From contig JAFFJZ010000080.1 in the NCBI GenBank assembly GCA_018340375.1, positions 310,001 to 374,000 of the forward strand: 64,000 nt of DNA, read 5' to 3'. Below are positions 22,495 through 32,338 of this stretch, one piece after another. The first letter of the stretch is position 1; the number at the start of each line of letters is the position of its first letter. A program made the translations under genes and the position numbers. The notes under the pieces were generated by a model, which saw nothing but the letters and a program-made list of their open reading frames with translations, was not told the DNA's origin and searched no databases. This DNA is from Gonatopus flavifemur. Taxonomy: Eukaryota; Arthropoda; Insecta; Hymenoptera; Dryinidae.

Positions 22495-22864
22495 CACGGA
22501 GAAAAAGGAATTCGCTGTGGCAGCGAAATCTACTTTTGCTGGCTTCCTTTTGCCAGAGCAGCAAATTTTTTGCTGTGACAGCAAACTATTTGCTGTTCCA
22601 GCAATCTGGTTAGCTGCGACAGCGAATTTTTAGCTGTGGCAGCAAAAAATGTTTGCTATCCCAGCAAAATTTGTTTGCTATTCTATATATAATACTGAAA
22701 ATTTGCTGGAGGAGTAAACATTTTTTGCTTCCACAACTAAAAAATTGCTGTCGTAGCTAACACGATTGCTGTGATAGCAAATTTTTAGCTAGGTCAGCAA
22801 AAAATTTTGCTATTCTATATATAATACCTCGATTTGCTGCGTCAGCAAATTTTTTCTCTCCGTG
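22495..22864. mobile_element. TA-flanked MITE with CACGGAGA tips and GCTG/CAGC repeats
   Basis: A 370-bp element with TA on each side (22493-22494, 22865-22866) and tips cacggagaaaaa and ttttttctctccgtg. The interior is made of more than ten degenerate copies of gctgtggcagcaaa in both directions, giving many local hairpins. The tips match those of the element at 30879-31682, though the interiors are unrelated. Confidence 0.8.
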
Positions 22865-23525
22865 TAGAATCTATCTGGAATTCTAAGCAGAGTTCATCAG
22901 TTTTCCAAACCACAAAATACATTCTGACCATACACTTACCTGGAGTGCGAGTACAAATTATAGTTTTGCTGAAACAGTTTTCGAAAATTCGTTATAACCA
23001 AGATTTTAAATGAGTACAATTGCATTAGTACTTTATATCTGCAGCAAAAATAAATGCACACTAAAAATCGACAAAGGTTTGTGCAAAAGGCGTAAGTGCC
23101 AAAAAATACGAAATTATGTGGGATAGGTCAATCGAAAGGTCTTAAAAAGAGCTTTTAAATCGTATATCGAACTCAATTTCATAATGTTCAGCATTTACCG
23201 CCCTTTTGTCAAAACCTCGTCGAAATGTATTGAGTGATTATTAGAGTACTCAAGCCCAAAAGAAATTGCGGTTACTCATCTCTGATTGTACAAGCATGTA
23301 TATAGATTAATACAATCTCTTATCCCTAATTCTCTGATATGGGTGAGCATGTCCTAAAAGGAAATCTCAACAATCCGTACACTCTCAAAAAATTTAAAAA
23401 AAATGAAATCAAAAATCGGCGAAAGTCATTTTACTGTCATATTTTCAGAATTCAATTTGTATCTGAATTAATAAATTTCATATGCTTACTCAATGAGTTA
23501 GATTGAATGTCCAACGCATGTGCTA

Positions 23526-23810
23526 CACAGTAAAAAGTAAAACTTGAAATGATCTCGAATATCAGCTTAAAAATGCAGCCAACAGTAGTGCCTATTCCAA
23601 CTGAGGGTGAGCAATGACAAAGACTGAATTTCAGTCAATTCCATCTTACTTTGGAAATTAAGATGGAATTCTATCTTGATTCCAAAGTGAGATGGAATTA
23701 ACTGAAATTCAGTCTTTTTCATTGCTCACTTTCAGTTGGAATAGCCGCTACTTTTGGCTGCATTTTTAAGCTGATATTCGGGATCACTTCAAGTTTCACT
23801 TTTTACTGTG
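23526..23810. mobile_element. TA-flanked MITE with CACAGTAAAAAG tips
   Basis: A 285-bp palindromic element: cacagtaaaaagtaaaactt pairs with aagtttcactttttactgtg, and the arms continue through gcagcca, ggtgagcaatgac and tgaatttcagt to the centre. TA at 23524-23525 and 23811-23812 is the target duplication. It is a Tc1/mariner-type MITE. Confidence 0.85.
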
Positions 23811-24401
23811 TATGAATAATCTCAGCATGTTGTGCGAATGCTGTGCTACTAGGGCTGGAAAGAGGGAATGGGAACCAGAAAATTCCCGCAGACGGGTAAA
23901 CTTCACCGGAATCCAAAATATCAACATCAAATACAAAAAAGTTCTGATGAAAAAATTTTTTTTCTTCAAGTTTTCAAAAATTCCAGGATTAAAAGTGAAA
24001 ATCCAGGATTTTCCAGAATTTTTGCAAGGACAACCCAAATTCCAGGACAATTCCAGGAATTCAAGGATTCCAGGATCGCTACTCACCCTGATACTCGTCA
24101 TTTGTACGAATTTTGAATAACGGTTTTTCGATGGTTTCTCGTTTCAAGACATGTACGGTCGCGAGAAATAACACCACGTAACTTGTTCATCGCAAACTCA
24201 AGTACTTTTCGTTAGCCAATGAAATAATTCGGAAATACTTGAGTATAATTCAAATATCACTCCATACCTTGACTCTGTGAATATAAAAGAATGAAAGAAT
24301 GGGAGTACAGAGTTATCCTTGGTGAGAATTATGTATGAAACATGTACGAGTTTTAACATCCTCGTTACATTCTCATATTCTCAGTCAAAAATACATATAT
24401 A

Positions 24402-26358
24402 CAGGGTGGGGCATTTAAAGTGTCGCGGGCGTTTTTTCCAAAAATAAAGTGAGATACGAGAAAATTTTTCGGACAAAAGTTGTAGGGTACCGAGGGGGAC
24501 ATCCGATGGTGGCCTTGGCTTTGACCTCAAATCTTATCTTCAAGGGCATTCTGAGATCAACTCTTGTTTTTGAAATAGCATCTCATATTTTTTACTGCGG
24601 ATTTGGATTCTAGGTCAAAAACCAAGAATTTTTTGTCTGAACCATTTTCCTGAAATCCGCGAAAATGGCGCTCTAATCGATATTGTTCCATTTTGAATCT
24701 GACATTCGAATAACTCGAAAAGGAAGGGTCTTGCAAAAGAATGTTTCGTACAAAAGTTGTCAATACACAACACATTTCAATCGTCTACATTACCACCATT
24801 CAGAGCTCACGCGATGTAAACAAACGACGGGGTTCAGTGAAAATTCACGATTTTGAAAGTCAGTTTGTCAGTTACATTTGATTATTACTTGGTTTATGAC
24901 AAATTGAAAATCATGGATATCCGATACACGGTTTCTGAAAAGATCGATATGATCTACATTTACGGTGAAGTGCATAAGAACCCCAGACAAGCATATGACT
25001 TGTATGCAGAACGATTTCCTGAAAGAACAACGCCATCCATTAGGTATTTTCAACGCATTACAAAATTATTCTCAGAAACGGGAAGTGTTACAAGGGAAAA
25101 ACGACATCGAATGAGAACTGTTAGCGGAGAAAATGCGGAAGTTAATGTACTAGCTGCAGTAGCCAATAATCCACACGTGAGCTCTCGTGAAATTGAACTC
25201 CATTCGGGAATTTCTCGAAGAAGTGTTCTTCGAATACTGAAACGTCACAAATTCCATCCGTATCACATTTGTTTGCATCAAGACCTTCACGGTGATGATT
25301 TCGAAAATCGTGTACAGTTTTGTCGATGGGGTCTAGCGCAAATGCACAATAACAACTTCATCAACATATTATTTTCTGATGAGTCGACGTTCACCAATCA
25401 TGGTCAAGTAAATCGACATAATATGCATTACTGGGTGACAGAAAATCCAAGATGGTTACGTCAAGTAGAGCATCAAAGACAATGGGCTGTGAATGTTTGG
25501 TGTGGTATTTTTCGATCTCGAGTAATTGGACCGTACTTCATTGCAGATACGCTAAATGGAGAGAAGTACAGACATTTCTTAGATCAAGTACTTCCAACAT
25601 TACTTGAAGACATACCTATTCAGGAACGATTGAATATGCGGTATCAACACGATGGTTGTCCATCCCATTATGCAGTCACAGCTCGAGAAATATTGGACAG
25701 AGATTATCCTGGACGATGGATAGGACGTCGTGGACCAGTTCATTGGCCTGCCCGTTCTCCGGATCTTACTTCTCCAGATTTTTTTATGGGGATACATAAA
25801 AGATACAGTTTATCAACAAGCACCGACTACACCTGAGAATATGCGTCAACGAATCATCAATGCATGCGCGAGCATCAATGAAGATATTTTAGCACGAGTT
25901 CAGCAATCTTTTGTAAAACGTTTTGAAATGTGTATTGAAGTCGAAGGCCATCATTTTGAGCATCTACTGCATTAAAATTATCCAAGTGATGTAGACGGTT
26001 GAAATGTGTTGTGTTTTGTCTGTTATACCCCATCACCTCCGTTTCAGTTCAAGGGGTCCCCCTTGGAATCAGACAACTTTTGTCCGAAACATTCTCCTCC
26101 AAGACCCTTCGTTTTCGAGTTATTCTAATGTCAGATTCAGTATGGAACAATATCGATTAGAGCGCCATCTTTGCGGATTTCAGGAAAATGGTTCAGACAA
26201 AAGTTTCTTGGTTTTTGACCTAGAATCCAAATCTGCAGTAAAAAATATGAGATGCTTTTTAAAAAACAAGAGTTGACCTCAGAATGCCCTTGAAGATGAG
26301 ATTTGAGGTCAAAGCCAAGGCCACCATCGGATGTCCCCCTCGATACCCTACAATTTTT
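24402..26358 (+). mobile_element. DD41D (rosa-like) mariner element, copy 2
   Basis: Uninterrupted copy of the element at 5460-10570, with TA at 24400-24401 and the CAGGGTGGGGCATTTAAAG tip. The right terminal repeat lacks its last 70 or so bases: the match to copy 1 ends at ctacaattttt (26358), where the element 26363-28426 begins. Copy 2 thus has no right tip and cannot move by itself. Confidence 0.9.
24913..25975 (+). pseudogene. DD41D transposase, copy 2, frameshifted
   Basis: Transposase of about 354 aa starting at ATG 24913, with the same helix-turn-helix segments and FSDEST and QHDGCPSHY motifs as copy 1. In the PDFFLWG codons (about 25779-25787) copy 2 has seven T where copy 1 has nine, so the frame is lost just after the third catalytic Asp. 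The C-terminal 60 residues continue in another frame and end at TAA 25975. A few substitutions separate the copies, for example P to S at ETGS and A to V at TENP. It complements copy 1 as evidence for the intact protein. Confidence 0.9.
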
Positions 26359-26875
26359 CATACAGGGCGAGGCATTTATCTTGAGACACCGAAATATCTT
26401 GGTGGGATCACCTTTTATTGAAAAATGTTTTATACAAAAGTTGTAGGGTGTCAAAGGGGCTATCCAACAGTGACCTTGGAAATGTCCTTGATCTCGATCT
26501 CCAAGGTCATTTGAAGGTCAAATTCAAAATTTCAAATGGGACCCCCCCTATTTGACCTCGAGAATGGAAAGAGCGGAAAATTTTACGTCGAGATATGACC
26601 TTGACCTCAAGGTCGGGGCAATACCAAGATGATTCCAAGGTCAAAAGAGAAGAAATTTTGTCATACGAGAGGTGTTGTGCAACACGGAGGCTGGCACAGG
26701 CAGGACCTTGAAATGACCTTGACCTTCAAGGTCGTTTGGAGGTCACCTTAGGAATTAAACGAACTCGTTATTAAACGAGTTTGTTTTTGTCTTGTTACCG
26801 TGGGTCGGGGTGCTTGTTTTCGGTGAGTCCTTTTGCCTCTCACAATTTTGAATGCTTGTTTTATTTGAAATCAAG

Positions 26876-27697
26876 TTATTTCAACGAATGTTCAAAGTGG
26901 TGACCTTCAACTTCAATGCACTTATTGATCCGTACTTCAAAAGATCGTACACAACTTCGAAGCATATTAGGTGGTATTTTGGCACAAGCATCCTTGATCC
27001 GCTGTATCATGTTTCCTCGAGATGTTGGCACTTGTTTGTAAACTTCGCTCTTCAAGTAACCCCATAAAAAGAAGTCTGGCGAGGTGAGGTCTGGCGATCT
27101 TGCTGGCCAATTCACTGGACCACTCCTACCGATCCAGCGTCCATTGAACTCGCGATGTAAAACTTGACGAGCAACTTAAGAATAATGCGCTGGACATCCA
27201 TCGTGTTGAAACCACATTTGTTGCCTCACAGCCAACGTTACGTCTCCAAGTAAAAGCGGAAGTTGATTTTCCAAAAAATCACGGTGTTTTCCGCCATTCA
27301 AGTGACCCTCAATGAAGTGTGGACCCACAACCTGGTCATCAATTATCCCACACCAAACGTTCACAGACCATTGACGGTGATGTTTGACTTGACGTGATTA
27401 ATGTGGATTTTCATTACCCCAGGAGTGCATGTTATGCCTATTAACCGTGCCATGGTTGGTGTAGGAGGACTCGTCCGAAAATAGCACTTTAGCAAAGAAA
27501 TCAGGATCTAATTGAATTTGTTGACGGGCCCATTGGCAAAAAATAATTCGATTATGAAAATCATTACCATGGAGTTCTTGATGCAATGAAATGTGGTAGG
27601 GGTGATATTTTTGTTTTTTCAATATCCTGCATACACTACGTTGCGAAATTCCAGAATCATGTTCGATTTCTCGAGTACTGACATGAGGATCAGCATT
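26876..27697 (-). pseudogene. DD41D transposase of the second family, N-terminally truncated
   Basis: Minus-strand reading from 27697 to 26876 in a single frame. It begins within the second helix-turn-helix (NADPHVSTREIEHDSGISQRS), so about the first 65 residues are missing at the inversion point. The catalytic residues are FSDESS, QHDGCPAHY and SPDLTSPDFFLWG, again with 41 residues between the last two Asp. Two premature stops lie at 27398-27400 and 27176-27178. The end VEGHHFEHSLK matches the rosa-like family ending. About half the residues agree with the copies at 5971 and 24913. Confidence 0.85.
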
Positions 27698-27698
27698 C

Positions 27699-27913
27699 AC
27701 CTCACCTCACCAGACTTCTTTTTATGGGGTTACTTGAAGAGCGAAGTTTACAAACAAGTGCCCACATCTCGAGGAAACATGATACAGCGGATCAAGGATG
27801 CTTGTGCCAAAATACCACCTAATATGCTTCGAAGTTGTGTACGATCTTTTGAAGTACGGATCAATGAGTGCATTGAAGTTGAAGGTCACCAATTTGAACA
27901 TTCGTTGAAATAA
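27699..27913 (+). pseudogene. Duplicated C-terminus of the second DD41D transposase
   Basis: Plus-strand copy of the last 70 codons, from LTSPDFFLWGYLKSEVYKQ to EHSLK and TAA. It joins directly to the N-terminally truncated minus-strand gene at about 27698. It is part of the inverted arm, not an independent gene. Differences from the other arm are few (for example NECIEVEGHQ against NKCIEVEGHH), so the inversion is fairly young. Confidence 0.85.
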
Positions 27914-28521
27914 CTTGATTTCAAATAAAACAAGCATTCAAAATTGTGAGAGGCAAAAGGACTCACCGAAAACAAGCACCCCGACCCACGGTAACAAGAC
28001 AAAAACAAACTCGTTTAATAACGAATTCGTTTAATTCCTAAGGTGACCTCCAAACGACCTTGAAGGTCAAGGTCATTTCAAGGTCCTGCCTGTGCCAGCC
28101 TCCGTGTTGCACAACACCTCTCGTATGACAAAATTTCTTCTCTTTTGACCTTGGAATCATCTTGGTATTGCCCCGACCTTGAGGTCAAGGTCATATCTCG
28201 ACGTAAAATTTTCCGCTCTTTCCATTCTCGGGGTCAAATAGAGGGGGTCCCATTTGAAATTTTGAATTTGACCTTCAAATGACCTTGGAGATCGAGATCA
28301 AGGACATTTCCAAGGGCACTGTTGGATAGCCCCTTTGACACCCTACAACTTTTGTATAAAACATTTTTCAATAAAAGGTGATCCCACCGAGATATTTCGT
28401 TGTCTCAAGATAAATGCCTCACCCTGTATGTATATAACATCTTTGCATATCGGTTATTTCCATCAATTCGATATTTCTATATATTCAATACTTCAATTAA
28501 TCATATATATATATATATATG

Positions 28522-29162
28522 GGAATTCCACGTCAGATCGGCCAAAAAAAACTGACATGTTCCCGATTTAGACCAAATTTGGTGGGGTTAAAGAGGTGCT
28601 CGAACAAAGGCGAAACCCCAAATATCAGCCTTTTTCATGCAGTTTTATGGATTTTACAGTACAAACAAAAAAAAATCACATTTTTATTCATTTTCAATTA
28701 TCTCAACAGGGAGATGAGATAAAATTCTGGAAAAATTCACACATCTCCTCAACTAAATTCTCTTTTTGGGGAAATTTTTGAAAAATTTTTTTTCCCAAAA
28801 TTTTCTGGAAAAAAAATTATTTTCCTCAAAAAAGTCAATTTATCTCGGAAGGCCCGATCTCCCATTTTTTTGAAAAAAATCTGTTGTAGCTGCATTCTTC
28901 ACGAACATGTTCCATTTTCGGAATTCAAAGAGCCTTCAAAATTGTGGAAGTTATAAACGTTTTAGTGAAGCGATTCGCGTTATGGCATGATTTCGCGCGA
29001 GACTAAAATTTCACAGTGTGAGGAAATTATATAATTTTTGGCTTGGTTGTCGATAATCATTTTGCACTCATTTTTTCTTAGTTTGTGATTGTGTAAATGA
29101 TTATTTAAGGATATTCCAATAGAATTCTATAACTACCAAGTACGTTATTGACACAAATGTGA
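28522..29162. repeat. Left terminal inverted repeat of the 7.9-kb element
   Basis: About 640 bp, pairing with 35540-36385. Shared blocks include gccgatctgacgtgga (inverted), tttttcatgcagttttatgg, gaagaatgcagctacaac (inverted) and ggcatgatttcgcgcgagac. It runs inward to acacaaatgt near 29157. Confidence 0.88.
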
Positions 29163-30878
29163 GTTGCAACAAAGAAGTCTTTTCTGGGTTTTTTCTTCAA
29201 AGCCTCCCAATCACACTTAGAATTATGCTCGTCGGACAACGATGATAAAACAGAAGAATTCACAGAACAGAGTGTACGTAAACAAAAACTCAATACTGCA
29301 CTTGCTGCTTTAGATGAGAGCCGAATTGACGATAGCAAGTATGTAAATGCATTACAATTTTGATTCTATTGAAAAACTCTTCTTATACACGGGTAGATTT
29401 ATATGATTAATGTAACTAAAAGGTCTCAACCAAATATTCTTAGAGGAATGAATCAACTCCGAGTTTTTGATTGAATCAATCAAATTTTCAGTAGATCCCA
29501 TTAAGAATGTTCAGTTGAGACGTTCTGGTTACAGTCACCATAAAAATTTCTCTCAGTATAATCATTACTATCTATTAATAATTTCTTCATCTCGATAGAC
29601 TTTTAAAAAAAAATATGTGACTGAAAAAGTAGAATCTGCACAAGCAACCATCAAGCGAAAATTCGAAGAAATCACAAATGTGAAAATTGCTATCGACAAT
29701 GACGATAAAGTGAAAGCTTACGAAGAAGTCATGACCACTTACCAAGAAAAGTTCCAGGCCGAAAATACATCCTGGTAATATTTCAAAGTTGAAAACTTCA
29801 AATATTGTTGAACGATAATTACATGAAATGGAAATATATCGAATCCCAATACTTCCCTTAATTATGTACGTACGGCCACTTGTGATTCGGTAGTTTGATT
29901 AATGAAATAAACTGTGACTATTTCAGAAACGATAAGTTCCGAATTTTGACATCTTTGCCATCTTTTTTCAAAGTCAATGATATAACAAAACGATTCAACT
30001 GCTCTAAATACATGGCCAATCAAGTGATAAAATTCAGAAATGAAAAGGGAGTGCTTTCTGTGCCTGACGCACAAATCGGAAAAGGACTCCCAGATGAAAC
30101 GATCGCTGCAATAAAGCAGTTTCATCTATGTGAACAAAACTCAAGAGAACTCCCAGGAATGAAAGATCATGTCTTGATTAAAAATAGTGATGGCTTCAAA
30201 GAAAAAACCCAGAAAAGACTTCTTTATTGCAACTTACAAGAATTATACCAGTGCTTCAAATTTGAGTTTCCGGATTTGCAAGTTGGATTTTCCAAATTTG
30301 CTGAAGTTCGGCCAACCGAATGCATTTTGGCAGGGGCTAGTGGAACTCACCCTGTATGCGTTTTCATCATCCATCAAAATGTTAAACTGATGATCGAAGG
30401 TAAATTATACATACTTTTAAACAGCGGGAACTTTGAATTACTTCTAAGCAACATTCTACTAAAAAATTCATTTTCAGGTTGCAAATTGAGTCAATTGACT
30501 GAAACTTGGGACATTCCTATTCATGGGAAAAACGCATACAAATTGCTCCTTCAATACTTGTTGTGTTCAGTACCAAGTAGTGAATATTACGAAGGCCAAT
30601 GCAAATCGTGCCCGGACAAGAATATTTTATGCAATAAATTGATTGAAACTTTTGATAATGCAGAAATTGATAAGATTACTTACAAACAATGGATTTCCAC
30701 CGATAGGTAACTTTTTCCTCACATTGAAACGAAGTTATCAATTCTTGTCATGACGTATCTCAATTATTATAATTTGAATTTAGATCCACTTTGAAAATTA
30801 TAACTGACAGTAAGGAAGAATTTATTTCGTCGCTCGTCGAGAAATTGACGAAATTGAAATTACATGATTTCGTTGCTA

Positions 30879-31682
30879 CACGGAGAGAAATGGATTATAA
30901 AAATCGTATTATAGAAATTTTGAGACTAACTGTTAATATCTGTATGCTTAGAGGTATTAACTATTTCTTTAGTCCTAAAATACAAGATTCTTACGGTAAA
31001 AATATGTTTATTATAAAAGTAATATGCTTACCGTTGAAATCTGCATTTTAATCGTAAGAATCTCTGTTATTTACAGTAATGAAATGCAGATTTTAAAAAT
31101 AGTATCATATTGACCAACAAAATATGTAGTTATCATTAGAATCCATATTTTATCCATAAGAATCTCGGTTACTTGCAGTGAAAATATATAGTTACGATGA
31201 ACAACCATCTTTCATTAATCATTATAATCTCCCTTTTCAACGAAAATCAAGTGCGAACCATAAGTTTCTTGAAATTTACATCGTTCGAAGATCTGATGTA
31301 TATCAAGTACAGCTACAATTCTTATGTACTCAAGCGAGCGTCGGTAGCTGAGCGGTCAAGGTGACCGACTGTGACTTTATGAGCCCGAGTTCACATCCGG
31401 CGAAATAGTTTTTTTTTTTTCATAATATTGTTTCCTTACTGTAAGCATCCGGAGATAGTAGTTGTGAGAATCCTATATTATAATAGGAACTAACCTTTTT
31501 TCTTGCCTTCAATGAAATAGTATATTACTGGGTAAAAAATACATTCACTACCTCGAAGTAAACATCTTTATAATCAATGTATACTTGTGGTTAGAATCTA
31601 GATCCTTGTCCTCATGCTTAGTATAAAATATTCTTGTCTTTATAATATTTCTTATACCCCTTAGAATCCATTTCTCTCCGTG
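30879..31682. mobile_element. 804-bp TA-flanked element inserted in the transposase exon
   Basis: The tips cacggagagaaatggatt and aatccatttctctccgtg are inverted repeats with TA on each side (30877-30878, 31683-31684). Removing the element and one TA gives an open exon reading across the join (FVATEQSRHF). The interior has no ORF but carries a tRNA-like module at 31338-31420 and repeated stretches around gaatctctgttatttacagt. Confidence 0.85.
31338..31420 (+). repeat. tRNA-like module (SINE head or tRNA pseudogene) with Pol III terminator
   Basis: TAGCTGAGCGG at 31345-31355 fits the A box and GTTCACATCC at 31389-31398 is close to the B box consensus. A run of 12 T at 31409-31420 would end Pol III transcription. 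The anticodon region is not clean, and the acceptor stem does not pair with downstream sequence, so this is not a working tRNA gene. It may be a tRNA-derived SINE head carried by the MITE. Confidence 0.5.
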
Positions 31683-32338
31683 TACGGAACAATCTCGGCA
31701 TTTCGAAAATATTAAAGAAAATTTACAACCAGGCGAATTTGTGGTGACGCTTGATTTCTTAGAAAACTTCGCATTTGTTGTACAAGAAGCCGTTCAAGGG
31801 TTTCATTGGAATAATAATCAAGCGACAGTTCACCCATTCTTCATATACTATCATGATATTTCAACCAATAAGATCGAGCATCTATCCTACGTTGGAATAT
31901 CGGATTGTCTTGAACATGATACTATTGCTGTGTTCATGTCCCAGAAAAAACTGATCCGGTTTCTGAAAGAAGAGTTTGCAGTTGTTAAAAAACTTATCTA
32001 TTTTTCCGACGGTGCACCACAGCAGTATAAAAATAAGAAAAATTTGTGTAATTCAAGTCATCATAAAAAAGATTTTGAAGTAGAAGCACAGTGGAACTTT
32101 TTCGCTACTGCTCATGGGAAAGGAGCTTGCGATGGTGTTGGTGGTACATTAAAACGCCTAGCAAGACGATACTGCCTACAGAGAGGGACAAGAAATGAGA
32201 TTCTAACAGCTGCAACACTATATGAGTGGGCTTCAGATAGTTTAAAAAATTATCATCTATGCTTTTGTTCTCAGGGCGACTACAAAGTTGCAACTGAGTA
32301 TTTGAAAACTAGGCATGAAAAGTACAAAACAGTGAAAG

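Larger units (their letters stand above)
20047..24090. mobile_element. hAT-like non-autonomous element, 4.0 kb, with 6-bp target duplication
   Basis: The ends are CAGGGTGGGTAGGGAATTC on the left and, inverted, CAGGGTGAGTAGCGATCCTGG on the right. Both are followed by tracts rich in ATTCCAGGA and its complement. An exact 6-bp duplication, ATACTC, flanks the element at 20041-20046 and 24091-24096. hAT elements usually give 8 bp, so 6 bp is notable; the element at 32339-35432 shows the same. No transposase frame was found. Three smaller inverted-repeat elements lie within it. Confidence 0.75.
26363..28426. mobile_element. Inverted composite of a second DD41D family
   Basis: Both ends are the same element end, CAGGGYGAGGCATTTATCTTG, flanked by TA (26361-26362 and 28427-28428). 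Arms of about 730 bp (26363-27092 and 27699-28426) are inverted copies. They contain the right end plus the last 70 codons of the transposase, and a 606-bp middle supplies the rest of the gene on the minus strand. The element has two right ends and no left end. The tip is related to that of the rosa-like copies (CAGGGTGGGGCATTTA) but the interior is distinct. Confidence 0.85.

Noticed and set aside
31338..31404. Functional tRNA gene
   Set aside because: A and B box-like motifs are present but the acceptor stem does not pair and the anticodon arm is poor, so I call it tRNA-like only.
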